This document shows positions 12,136 through 23,189 of a stretch of DNA of 64,000 nucleotides, piece by piece (position 1 is the stretch's first letter; the number at the start of each line of letters is the position of its first letter). Location of the stretch: NCBI GenBank assembly GCA_007570785.1, contig ML664161.1, positions 41,145,862 through 41,209,861 on the forward strand, in the 5' to 3' direction. Source of the DNA: Antilocapra americana (Eukaryota > Chordata > Mammalia > Artiodactyla > Antilocapridae). A program made the position numbers and the translations under genes. The notes beneath the pieces are model-generated. The model ran no database searches and was not told the DNA's origin. It saw nothing but the letters and a program-made list of their open reading frames with translations.

Positions 12136-12341
12136 GTTGTTTAGTCGCTAAGTCATGTCCAACACTTTGCAACCCCATGGACTGTAGCATGCCAGGTTTC
12201 TCTGTCCATGGGATTCTCTAGACAGGAATACTGGAGTGGGTTGCCATTTCTTTCTTCAAGGGACCTTCCCAACCCAGGGATCAACCTGTGTCTCCTGCAG
12301 TGGCAGGCAGATTCTTTTCCATTAAGCCACCAGGGAAGCCC
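12136..12341 (-). mobile_element. Bov-tA SINE
   Basis: A near-complete minus-strand Bov-tA. It reads 'tttagtcgctaagtcatgtc', 'accccatggactgtagcatg', 'atactggagtgggttgcc' and finishes at the head with 'aagccaccagggaagccc'. It lies in a TA-rich context that obscures any target duplication. Confidence 0.93.
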
Positions 12342-12560
12342 ATTGTATATATACATACATGCTTACATGTAACTTATACGTAATATAAAATATATATACA
12401 CACATGAATAGGTAATGAATAGTTAAGGATATTTTGAATAAATGAGAATTTAACTGAAAAATGAAATGACAACATGAAAATTCTTGATTAGAGAAGGATT
12501 TTCTATACAGAAGGAAAGAGACTCACAATTAAAATCAGTCATTTCAGGCCAGATACTACA

Positions 12561-12614
12561 TTGTTGTTCAGTCGCTCAGTTGTGCCCATCTCTCTGCAAC
12601 CCCATTTGCTGCGT
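12561..12614 (-). mobile_element. Bov-tA fragment, tail side only
   Basis: Only the tail-proximal piece is present ('ttgttgttcagtcgctcagt', then 'ctctctgcaaccccatttgc'). The rest of the SINE is absent, which fits 5' truncation at insertion or a later deletion. Confidence 0.75.
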
Positions 12615-12699
12615 AAGCATAGATAAATAAGCAAATCAATCAGCCAACTAACTATTTTTCATTCTTGAAGTCTGGAGGTTTCAACAGTCCTTGAGCCTT

Positions 12700-12976
12700 C
12701 TTTTTATTTTTGGCTCTGCTGGGTCTTTGTTGCCGCATGGGCTTTCTCTAGCTGCAGCGAGCAGAGGCTACGGTTTAGCTGTGGTGCACGGGTTTCTCAT
12801 TGCCGTGGCTTCTCTTATGGTGGAATGTGGCTCTAGGAGGGCGAGCTTCAGTAGCTGCAGTACGTGGGCTCAGAAGTTGTGGCGCAGGGGCTTAGTTGCT
12901 TCAGGGAATCTGAGATCTTCCTAGAGGGCTCAAACCTGAGTCTCCTGCACTGATTTGGACCACTAGGAAAGCCCGC
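12700..12976 (-). mobile_element. CHR-2-type SINE with target-site duplication
   Basis: A minus-strand copy of the same SINE family as 3211-3511: 'ttttggctctgctgggtctt', 'gttgccgcatgggctttctc', repeated 'gtggctctag'-like units, and a head ending in 'aggaaagcccg'. Flanking CCTTGAGCCTT (12689-12699) and CCTTGAGACTT (12977-12987) match at 10 of 11 positions. Confidence 0.85.
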
Positions 12977-13209
12977 CCTTGAGACTTACAGAAAAAAAAA
13001 AAAGTTATTTTTTTGAGTTCTGTTGCCAGTTGCTTGGCATTCTAACCTTGAAGTCAAGAGTCCAAATCTATTTTCACTTTGTTCATTGAAACCATATGTG
13101 TGTGTATATGTGTTACATAAGCATTTACTGAGTGCTGACCAATTTCTTGCCCTTCAAAACATTATACTTTTGGAAGGCAGATGTATAAACCCACATATAG
13201 AATAAATAA

Positions 13210-13465
13210 CAGTGTGCATACATGATAGGCTTGCTCTGTGCCAGACCCATTCTATGCACTATATATTTCTCTCCTGCACCCCATACATATACATTCATTC
13301 AGAGCAATCCTATGAAGAGGGAAACATATTATCCCAGTTCAGTTATGAACTTTAGACATAGATTAAGTTAACTTGTCCCAGGTCACACAGCTATTAAATG
13401 GTGGAGTCAGGATTTACACCTGGCAGCTAAGCTCTTGTTCTAAGTTTAACCACAGTGCTAGAATG
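13210..13465 (-). mobile_element. MIR SINE, antisense
   Basis: The reverse complement follows MIR. On the + strand it reads 'ctctgtgccagacccattct', 'atcccagttcagttatg', then the conserved core 'aggtcacacagctattaaatg', and ends near 'gtttaaccacagtgct'. It covers almost the whole consensus. Confidence 0.85.
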
Positions 13466-14984
13466 AAAAGACACAGGAGATACAATGGGTACATAAATGA
13501 GGGAAGTTTGGGGGGTAGGAAAAAGTATCCTAAAGAGACAGAAAATCTGAGTCAATTCTTTCAAAATAGTATGTATGAATGAGGGTAGGGATATGAGGAA
13601 AAAGAGCCAGCAATTTACTTACCTGGTATAGTCATTTTTGTTAATGTTTTTTTGTTTTACTAACAAGGCTTCTGTACAACAGCCTTGGTTACTTCCATTC
13701 AATCACCTACACCTCAATGAATAATCAGGGGAAATATTGGTTTTCCTAATATACCATGTTTAAATAAATGGAAAAGTGTGATGGAGTGAGGGAAACAGAC
13801 ACAATCAATTACATGAAGTGAGGGTGGAGGATTGGGGCATCATTGATTTGATGTAATATAGAAGTGATATGAAAACATTTCCTCCTAAAATATTTCCACT
13901 ACCAGCCTACTTATGCCTTGGTATGAATGGCATTTAAGGCAGCAGATGTTATCTGGAAGGGATAAGCCCTTTGATGGTCATTAACAGATTAGCTTATATT
14001 ACATTTATCAGTTCCCTAGCAGAGAGCAAAGAGACTGAATGCTAGGCCAGTGAGGCAAAGGACAAAAAGGTTATAACTGGTAGAATTTTGGAAGGAAAAT
14101 AACTGGGTAGAATGGTCCACACCTTAGGGGCTATAGCAGGCCAAGTAAAGCAACTGTGCCTGGCGCAGGGGGTGTGGGCAAGGATAATACTGACATCTCA
14201 GCTGCATAGCCAAATGTTGCACTCAAACATATTTAGTAGGAAACAGTTCCAGGATTCCCCCTCCCCACCCCACACCGGCCCCACAGTTCCACCATTTTTC
14301 TTTCCTGTGAATGAGATGCTGGAAACTGAGTTGGAAATGGAAATAATGAATTTCCATTAATTGTAAACTGAAGGGGCAAGACAGAATGGAATCAGAAATC
14401 TTTGGGTACAGATTTCTTTCTTGACTGGTTACATGTATAGTAGAAAAGATCAGAAAATATTCGAAATTAGAGACCACCCAGTTCCCTCCAGTGACTGGCA
14501 GAGTTACTCTTGTCAGTTCATGGTGTAACTGCCTCATTTTTGCTGCCCTTGATGCCAGATATGATCCCACAAACTCTGATACTCTTCCCAAGAGCACCAG
14601 GTACCTTGATGCTGCCAACTTAAAGAAGGTAAACTGAGGTAAACTCAAATTACCCAGAAATTGCTTTTATTCAGGAATAGCAGAGGAATCGCAATGGGTC
14701 GAATGCATGTTATAGCAAGCTGTGGGATAATTCTTGAAGGTTTAGGGGTGGGCTTTATTTGCAAGCAAAGAATGCAAAGAGGCAAAACTCCAACCAGAGT
14801 CCTATCAGTACATTCACTGACATGAGTATGGGGAGAGATTGTTGGCAAATGTTTATTGGTATCTTGTAAATCATGAATTAATAGAAATCAGTATCTAAGC
14901 TTTTAAGTTCCATTCTTCTGAGGGTGTATGAGAATCCCCATTTCACATCCGCCAGTTCCATTTTAAAGTATTTACACAGAAGCA
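13466..14984. other. Unique sequence, nothing firmly recognised
   Basis: The 141-codon minus-strand frame at 14223-14648 is the longest frame here but shows no domain. A segment near 14650-14850 has an old-repeat feel that I could not assign. Confidence 0.35.
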
Positions 14985-16990
14985 GGTAACACTTTAAGGG
15001 ACTAGATCTAATAGACAGAATGCCTGATGAACTATGGACAGAGGTTTGTGACATTATACAAGAGACAAGGAGCAAGACAATCCCCAAGAAAAAGAAATGT
15101 AAAAAAGCAAAATGGCTATCTGAGGAGGCCTTACAAATAGCTGTGAAAAGAAGAGAAGCCAAAAGCAAAGGAGAAAAGGAAAGATATACCCATTTGAATG
15201 CAGAGTTCCAAAGAATAGCCAGGAGAGATAAGAAAGCCTTCCTCAATGATCAGTGAAAAGAAATAGGTGAAACAATAGAATGGGAAAGACTAGAGATCTC
15301 TTCAAGAAAATTAGAGATACCAAGGGAACATTTCCTGCAAATTTGGGTTCAATAAAGGATAGAAATGATAGGGACCTAACAGAAGCAGAAGATATTAAGA
15401 AGAGGTGGCAAGAACACACAGAAGAACTGTACAAAAAAGATCTTCAGGACCCAGATAATCACGATGATGTGATCACTCACCTAGAGACAGACATCCTGGA
15501 ATGTGAAGTCAAGTGGACCTTAGGAAGCATCACTATGAACAAAGCTAGTGTAGGTGATGGAATTCCAGTTGAGCTTTTCAAATCCTAAAAGATAATGCTG
15601 TGAAGGTGCTGCACTCAATATGCCAGCAAATTTGGAAAACTCAGCAGTGACCACAGGACTGGAAAAGGTCTGTTTACATTCCAATCCCACAGAAAGGCAA
15701 TGCCAAAGAATTCTCAAACTACAGCACAAATGCACTCATCTCACATTAGCAAAGTAATGCTCAGAATTTTCCAAGCCAGGCTTCAGCACTATGTGAACCG
15801 TGAATTTTCAGATGTTTAAGCTGATTTTAGAAAAGCAGAGGAACCAGAGATCAAATTGCCAACATCTGCTGGATCATCGAAAAAGGAAGAGAGTTCCAGA
15901 AAAACATCTATTTCTGCTTTATTGACTATCCCAAAGACTTTGACTGTGTGTATCACAATAAACTGGAAAATTCTGAAAGAGATGGAAATACCAGACCACC
16001 TAACCTGCCTCTTGAGGAATCTGTATGCAGGTCAGGAAGCAACCGTTAGAACTGAACACAGAACAGACTGGTTCCAAATAGGAAACTGAGTACATCAAGG
16101 CTATATGTTGTCACCATGCTTGTTTAATTTATATGCAGAGTCCATCATATGAAACCCTGGGCTGGATGAAGCACAAGCTGGAATCAAGAGGATTCTGAAA
16201 TCTGAGATTCCAGATATGCAGATGACACCACTCTTATGGCATAAAGTGAAGAAGAACTAAAGAGCCTCTTGATGAAAGTGAAAGAGAAGAGTGAAAAAGA
16301 TGGCTTAAAGCTCAACATTCGGAAAACTAAGATCATGGCATCCGGTCCCATCACTTTATGGCAAATAGATGGGGAAAGAGTGGAAAGAGTGACAGACTTT
16401 ATCTTTTTGGGCTCCAAAATCACTGCAGATGGTGACTGCAGCCATGAAATAAAAAGACACTTACTGCTTGGAAGAAACGATTTGACCAACCCAAACAGCA
16501 TATTAGAAAGCAGAGACATTACTTTGCCAACAAAGGTCCATCTAGTCAAAGCTATGGTTTTTCCAGTAGTCATGTGTGGAGATGAGAGTTGGACTACAAG
16601 AAACCTGAGCACTGAAGAACTGATGCTTTTGAACTGTTGTGTTGGAGAAGACTCTTGAGAGCCCCTTGGACAGCAAGGAGATTCAACCAGTCCATCCTAA
16701 AGGAAATCAGTTCTGAGTGTTTATTGGAAGGACTGATGTTGAAGCTGAAACTCCAATACATTCGCCACCTGATGCAAAGGACTGACATTGGAAAAGACCT
16801 GATGCTGGGAAAGATTTAAAGCAGGAGGAGAAGGGGATGACAGAGGATGAGATGATTGGATGGTATCACTGACTCAATGGACATGAGTTTGGGTAAACTC
16901 CGGGAACTGGTGATGGACAGGGAGGCCTTGTGTGCTGCAGTCCGTGGGGTTGCAAAGAGTTGGACACGACTGAGTGACTGAACTGACCTG
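14985..16990 (+). mobile_element. BovB (RTE-type) LINE, 5'-truncated, sense
   Basis: About 2 kb of BovB on the + strand. Conserved protein pieces appear in several frames: 'KGEKERYTHLNAEFQ', 'LTEAEDIKKRWQEHTEEL', 'HLETDILECEVKW', a 'TCLLRNLYAGQEATVRT' block, and the reverse-transcriptase YADD motif at 16215-16226 (tat gca gat gac). BovB is a non-LTR retrotransposon known to have spread horizontally between reptiles and ruminants. Here the coding sequence is interrupted by at least one stop (after 15253) and several frame changes, so it is inactive. It ends with the family's 3' tail 'cgactgagtgactgaactga'. The upstream endonuclease region is missing. Confidence 0.95.
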
Positions 16991-17094
16991 ATATTAACAC
17001 TTAATGGGATAGGTGCCTCTCTCCAAGAAGAACAGCTTTCTGTTTCATTGCTTTGCTCCCTCTCAAAGACAGAGACCGATGTAACCAGAGAGGT

Positions 17095-17214
17095 GGGAAG
17101 GGCTTTCTGGAAGGGGAACACATGTATACCCATGGCGGATTCATGTCAATATATGGTAAAACCAACACGATAATGTAAACAAAAATAAATAAATAAATAA
17201 AAGAGAAAAAAAAA
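17095..17214 (+). mobile_element. Ruminant L1 3' UTR tip
   Basis: A short piece with 'ggggaacacatgtatacc', 'catggcggattcatgtcaat' and 'tatggtaaaaccaacacga', then a mixed A-rich tail (17178-17214) containing (AAAT)n. It matches the last ~100 bases of L1_BT-type elements. The 90 bases before it, down to the BovB end, are unassigned. Confidence 0.8.
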
Positions 17215-17414
17215 AGACGTATGGCAAGGGTTGCCAGGTATAGCAATAAAAATAGGAAATATCCAAATTTGAATTGTGGATAAAGTACAATTTTGGTATA
17301 AATATATCCTATGCAATACTTAGGACATAGTTATGCTTAAAAAATCAGTTATTCACCTGAAATTTAGGTTTAACTGGATAGTCTTATTTTGTCTGGCAAC
17401 CCCATAAATGGCAG

Positions 17415-17848
17415 AGTGTAAAGTCTTGGGGTTTACCAGAAAAGGAATTCAAATCCCACCTCTGCTACCTTGTAGATGGATGCCTTTGGGAAATTTACTT
17501 AGTCTTTCTGAGTCTGTTTCTTCCTTTGAACAACAATGATAATAGTACTAAGGTATAACAAGCTTGGTGAGAAGATTAAATAAACCAATATGAACTATGT
17601 GGCTCAGCTGGTAAAGAATCTGCCTGCAATACAAGAGACTGGGTTCAATCCCTGGATGAGGCAGATCTCCTGGAGAAGAGAATGGCAACCCACTCCAGTA
17701 TTCTTGCCTGGAGAATTCCATGGATAGAGGAGCCTGGAGGGCTACAGTCCATAGGGTTGCAAATAGTTGGACATGACTGAATAACTAACACACTTTCACA
17801 TGTTTAAAATGCCCACTGACTGAAGGGCGTCAATAAATGATGGCTCCA
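17415..17848 (+). mobile_element. MIR SINE split by a Bov-tA insertion
   Basis: The left part (17415-17597) contains 'caaatcccacctctgctacc' and 'tttacttagtctttctgagt' in MIR order. The final part (about 17801-17848) has 'aagggcgtcaataaatgatg', the MIR 3' end. The intervening 17598-17800 is a younger Bov-tA. Confidence 0.75.
17598..17800 (+). mobile_element. Bov-tA SINE inside a MIR
   Basis: A sense Bov-tA lacking the first few bases of its head: 'ggctcagctggtaaagaatc', 'atggcaacccactccagtat', 'cctggagaattccatggata', and a tail with 'gttggacatgactgaataac'. Its B box reads 'gggttcaatccc', one change from consensus, so its internal pol III promoter is probably weak. Confidence 0.92.
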
Positions 17849-17880
17849 TCTAGGGTACAGCAGTATTCAGAAAAAAAAAA

Positions 17881-18187
17881 GTGAAAGTCACGCAGTTATG
17901 TCCAACTCTTTGTGACCCCAAGAACCATACAGTCCATGGAATTCTCCAGGCCAGAATACTGGAGTGATTAGCAGTTGCCTTCTCCAGGGGATCTTCCCAA
18001 TCCAGGGATCAAACCCAGGTCTCCTGAATTACAGGTGGATTCTTTACCAGCTGAGCCACAGGGAAGCCCAAGAATACTGGAGTGGGTAACCTATCCCTTC
18101 TCGAGGGGATCTTCCTGCCCCAGGAATCAAACAGGGGTCTCCTGCATTGCAGGTGGATTCTTTACTAACTGAGTTATCAAGGAAGTA
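17881..18187 (-). mobile_element. Extended Bov-tA with partially duplicated head
   Basis: A full minus-strand Bov-tA (17881-18069, head ending 'ctgagccacagggaagccc') is followed at once by a second partial unit (18070-18187): 'aagaatactggagtgggtaa', 'gaggggatcttcctgcc', 'cctgcattgcaggtggattc', ending 'gagttatcaaggaa'. The result is a SINE with its head region present twice. I believe longer ruminant Bov-tA variants of this layout exist (Bov-tA3-like), so this is probably a subfamily feature and not a local event. Confidence 0.85.
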
Positions 18188-20360
18188 TTTAGGGGGTCCC
18201 ATAAAAACTGATAACAATGATTTATGATAGATTTTGAAAGGGTTTCCTTGTCTAGATGCATGATCAGTATCTGATTTTCATGTAAATGTTGATATAGTCT
18301 TAATTTCTGAAGGATGTAGGGGAGTTTTCTATGTAAAATATTTCAAAATCTAACTGAAATCAATTAGAGTCAGTGTTCTTTTGCAAATTCATCCTCTAAA
18401 AATTTGCTTATCACACGACTATGTTTGATTCCCACTGCTACTCTGCCCATTCTCCCTTTTTATCTCAGTAATATACATGAATTCTGCAGACTGAGACTCC
18501 AAGCCACTGAGTTCTCAGTCTGTATCTCTCTGTCTCTCTTTTTCATAGAAACTCTCCCTCTAGCTCTTATACACACCCACACACACATACCTACTTTTAC
18601 CTGGGGAAAAAGAGCCCATTTGTCTGTCTCAAAGAGAATAGCACAGGTGTTCCAGAGATTTTTTAAAAATGTATTTTCTATTTAGAGAGGAGAGAGAGAA
18701 AGGATGAAGAAGAAAGATAACCCCCACAAAAGTCAAACTATCTATTTATTTAGTTATGTGTTTGGGGTTGCATTTTGCATTAATCGCCACACACACAGGA
18801 GCCCTGCAATTTTTTATTGGTGATAAGCATGGACAGTAGCTATTATTTTCTCTCCCTTTTCTAAAATGTGGCATAGTGGGACACTTAGATTTATGGAACA
18901 TACATTATTCAAAACTCTAGTTCTGGGATGGCTCAGCAGGAAGACTCCCAGCTATTTCCATAACCTTTTTTTTGCAAAATTCTTCCTCACTTGCTTTCTT
19001 TGTTTCCATATCAGGTGTTAAAAAATCACTCAAAACTCAGAAGTGAGAGAATTCATCATGGAAATTTATCAGTACAGTATCTTTCACAAGTCGAAATGAC
19101 TAGGAAACCCCTATTCTACAAAATCCACTGAAAAACCCTGGAGGAAGAAAGTAGATTTTCATTGGAAGTAATGAGATGAGCACCTACATAATTCTCTAGT
19201 GAATTCCTTAGGTGTTAAAGACCCAAATGATATAGCCATCCCACATGCCCCCCACCACCAAACTTAAGTGTGCTAGTAACCAGAAACTTTTTATCAGCAA
19301 TAATTTTGCTGTTTTTCACTCCATATCCTAGTACTTCATACATGTGCAATATACTTGAAAGAAAATCAAATTAGAAATCTAAGAAAGGTACATAATTAAA
19401 AATTATCATATAAAATATCAAGAAAATAAAGTATATACATAATATACTATATATATACTATATATATAATATAATATAACACTGCTATATTTAATATAAA
19501 TCAACTTATAAGCCATTTGGAATTGTCAGAGTATAATGCTTATAATTGCTACTAATAGTAATCATCTTTTTGTGTATAGAATTTTATGAGAGGCTCAATA
19601 TAAATTTAAATTAAGAATTATTATCAAAAAACAGCTTGCTATGGATAAGAAATCCATCTGAAAATGGCTCTGAACTAACAATGAGAGGTGTAAACTCTTA
19701 GAAGGATTTGGAACACCCACCAATGAGAGGAGTGTGAAAATAGCATTTGACACTATGGTAACCTATGTGAATCGATGTAATCATTGACTATAAACAATAC
19801 AGAAGAGAGATAATGTAGAGGTGTGGTTAGAAGTCTGACTCCAAGATAGTTGCTGTATAGTTCTGATTCTATTTAACAATTATTTCTCTAGCTTTCAAGA
19901 GATTTGTTCTCTGATTTTCTTCAGATTTATGAAACTATGAATTTCTTAAGGGCAGGAACCATATATCACATTCTATGGTTCCTAAATGCTTAGGTTTGTG
20001 CCGCCATCCATACTCATTTGTTTTTATGATGATAAATAACCATATACAGACACCGTCTGTATGTCAGCCACCATGATATAGATGCATCATTCCAACAACT
20101 CCCCCAAGATCTTAGTGAATTCTTATATCACACTGAAGAAGATTTTATTAATATCCTTCTATTTATAGATGCTTAAAAGAGGAGAAAGTTTGATTGTTGA
20201 ATTCCTAAGGACTTTCTCAACACTGAGATAAGATGAGGTTTTGGCTCACTGAAACCAGCAATGACATGAGAGTTAAGGCATGCTTTATGATTCTTACAGC
20301 TGGGGATTTCTGGGCTCAACCCAGCAGTGAAAAGGGTTCAGACTGGATCTAATTGCTTCC
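18188..20360. other. Unique AT-rich sequence
   Basis: No gene or clear repeat. It contains an AT-rich dinucleotide patch at about 19435-19490 and short CA and AGAG tracts. A MIR-like trace near 20050-20240 on the minus strand is too weak to annotate separately. Confidence 0.4.
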
Positions 20361-20835
20361 ATCTGACCTGGACCTCTTCTCTAGCCCATTTCGCTATAGC
20401 ATAATGGGTAAGGACTATGACTAGACCACGTGCAGGTGAATCCCAGTTATGCCACTGATGAGACTATGGCCCTGAGCAAGGTATTCAGATGTGTGTATCG
20501 GCTGTAGCCATATAATGAGCTTGTGTGAGGATTTAATGAGTGAATAATTATGAAGGACTTAAAGCAGCAGGGCTTCCCAGGTGGCTCAGCAGTAAAGAAC
20601 ATGCCTGTCAGTGCAGGAGATGTGGATTCAATCCCTGAGTCAGGAAGATCCCTTGGAGAAGGAAATGGCAAACCACTCCAGTATTCTTGCCTGGGAAATC
20701 CCATGAACAGAGGATCCTTGGGGCTACAGTCCATGGGGTCACCAAAGAGTTGGATATGACTTAGTGACTAAACAACAACAACGTAAAGCAGCGCCTGGCA
20801 TATAGTGAGTACTGTGTAAGTGTTATCTTTTAATT
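20361..20835 (+). mobile_element. MIR SINE split by a Bov-tA insertion
   Basis: MIR sequence on the + strand runs from 'taaggactatgactagacca' and 'aggtgaatcccagttatgcc' through 'gtgaggatttaatgagtgaa'. It is interrupted at 20569 and resumes at about 20784 with 'agcgcctggcatatagtgag', the typical MIR 3' end. The split makes the relative ages of the two elements certain. Confidence 0.85.
20569..20783 (+). mobile_element. Bov-tA SINE inside a MIR, with TSD
   Basis: A complete sense Bov-tA beginning 'gggcttcccaggtggctcag' and ending with a (CAA)n-like tail 'aaacaacaacaac'. It is flanked by a perfect 9-bp direct repeat, TAAAGCAGC (20560-20568 and 20784-20792), which is itself MIR sequence. Confidence 0.95.
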
Positions 20836-22908
20836 GCCTGCACTCTTGTTGTGTCCTGGGTGAACTGGGAATAAGCAGGGGCCTTTAGGAAAGTTCAGGG
20901 GAGGAACCCTGCTCTGTTAGTTTGGGAAGGAGAAATAAGGTAGAAGCTTGCCTTTCCACTGCTGTCTCCTTATGTGAGTTTCCAATTTTCTAGGGAAAAC
21001 AGGATTGACAATTCAGGCTATTTGAATATGTTATGATTCTAATTGGAGAGAATGAGAACATACTACCAGTCAGATATAAAACTGAATCCAAGGTGACCCC
21101 TTAAGTGGCAATCTTCTGAGACGAGCCTCTTCTGGAGAAGGGCAATTTTGTCCTTCCATGGTGTATCACGTTGTAGAAAGTTCTACTCATGTAGGTGAGA
21201 CATACCCTTAGACCTTTTAATTTTTTCCCTTGTTTACTTGATTGGTGTGTATATATGGGTGGGTGATTTGGAAAAAGTAAGGATTGGGAGAGAAAAGGAG
21301 GAAGCAGGACAATTAGAAGTGTTCTGAAAAAGTTATCTTAATTGTTTCATGTTTGTGTTGGAATTCCAGGAGTGACTAAGACCTCTGAGGTTAATTCTGG
21401 GTTAAGAAAGGTAATAAATACAGTTGGTTAAAAAATCTGCTTACAGAAAACTCAAGAAAACCTACTGTATGACCTGTGAACTGTTGAAGATAAGCTTAAT
21501 TTAACATCAGTCCCATCTTCCTCTTTCAGCTTCTATTGTTGGAGTGTTGCCTAATACAACAGTGTTTGAAACAAGTCAGTGTCTATAGAAACTCACATTA
21601 TTCCTTTTACCTGTTCTCCCTTTCTTTCTTGGCTTTTCCAGAGTCTAATTCAGAGATGGGAGGATGAGCATCTGATAGGATACTAGGTACCTCCAGAAGT
21701 TCTGTTGCAACCATCAGCCACTAGCTGGATGGCAGGTAGGGAAGATTAACAAGAAATAGTGTTTCCCTAGAAGTGCACCCTGGAGGCTCCTGGACTGGGC
21801 TCTGGCGATCTTTGAGGACTATGGCCTTTGAGAACCTCAGAGCAGTGGTTATTTACCCAACTCAATGGACGCATCAATATCTTGAGATTTTAATGGCCAC
21901 TAGGATTGTATTGGTGTGCCTGTTGAATAGAAACCCTATTCATGTGTATATTTAAGCCCCTATGATTTTATTAATATTTAACACTATCTGGCAAAGCTTT
22001 TATAAAAAGCCATCTTATTTAAAGTGATAAAGCGGCCAGAACAAAATTTAGGCCTTCCCTAATGTCCTTAGTCTTTTCCTTCTTCTTCAAAGTCGTGGTC
22101 TTCTAAATTCTGATATCAAAAGTATGTCAAGAAAATATTTTGGAAAAAAAAGTTTGTTTTCTGTTTTCAACTTTATCAAGCACACTTTTTTCCAAGACAT
22201 GAAGTCTAATCAGAAGCTAATATCTACTTGGAGGAAAGTTTAAACAAATGGAAATTGCAGAAAACACCATAGTAACCAAAAGAGGAGAAAATTCAAAAGA
22301 AAAGGTGCTGTAACCATTGGGCTTTTCATAGTTCCCTTGGTTTATATTTGTGGTTTAAAAAGGGAGATATTGTCATAGCCTGGACTTATGGTATGCAAAT
22401 GTTGTACTATATCATTCACTTGCTTTCTACTTATTGGTCATGAATATGGATGCCATTTACCCTGTAATTAAAATATAGTCTAGTAATTTACACCTGAATT
22501 CTATTACAGCCTTAAAATAGTTTCTCCACTAAAATCTTACAAAATAACTCTGGGTTGTTTCGTTCCTCTTCTCATAGTGAATAATACTGGCCAAGTCTTG
22601 GCCTACCAGTCATCCACTCCTCTTGCTAGGGACTCTGAGAGGTTTCTTACCATGTTTCGGACTCCTTAACCCTCATGCGATTATGTAGCATGCTTTATAA
22701 ACATCTACTCTACTTCCAAACTCAGAAAAAAAAGTACAGTATGGTGTTTTATATGTCTATGCCATATTTACCATACTTCTGTGTTAATCCTTATCATTTT
22801 GCAACTTATTTTTACCTCTTTCCCACTAACATATGCAGTTCTAGAGAACAGATATTTGTCCATTTCACGTTGTCATCTTTGTTGTTAGCATGCTTACATG
22901 TAGCAAGT
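20836..22908. other. Unique sequence, nothing recognised
   Basis: About 2 kb with no supported frame. The 94-codon frame at 22675-22959 overlaps the following MITE and is not credible as a gene. Confidence 0.4.
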
Positions 22909-22909
22909 A

Positions 22910-22981
22910 TTGGATTGGCCAAAAATGTTTTTTTGGGTTTTTTCATAATAAGTTCCTGAGTGAACTTTTTGGACAACTCAG
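22910..22981. mobile_element. Mariner-derived palindromic MITE
   Basis: A 72-bp element whose two ends are inverted repeats ('ttggattggccaaaaa' at the left against 'tttttggacaactcag' at the right, 12 of 16 positions pairing). It is flanked on both sides by the TA dinucleotide target of Tc1/mariner elements. The 'ttggccaaaaa' end is the signature of the short ruminant mariner relics that carry only the terminal repeats. It encodes nothing; copies like this depend on a transposase elsewhere. Confidence 0.8.
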
Positions 22982-23189
22982 TATTTTAACTGGGTTGATT
23001 TATGGATGAAAAAACAAGGAATGCAATATAACAAACGCCACAGTGGATAAAAATATTGTTATCTCAGTGTTTATTTTTAATGGTGATTTAAAAAAAGTTA
23101 TGAGCGATGCACTTAGGTAGAATAATATAATAATCATTTTTAACTATGTTTGTTTCAGAGTATGACAGATGTATTCTAAATACTTGTCA

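Noticed and set aside
14223..14648. 141-codon minus-strand frame in non-repeat DNA
   Set aside because: No domain, no splice context that I can defend, and composition like the flanking non-coding DNA. Chance frames of this size are expected in 64 kb.
16184..16612. 142-codon minus-strand frame
   Set aside because: Antisense shadow of the sense BovB copy at 14985-16990.
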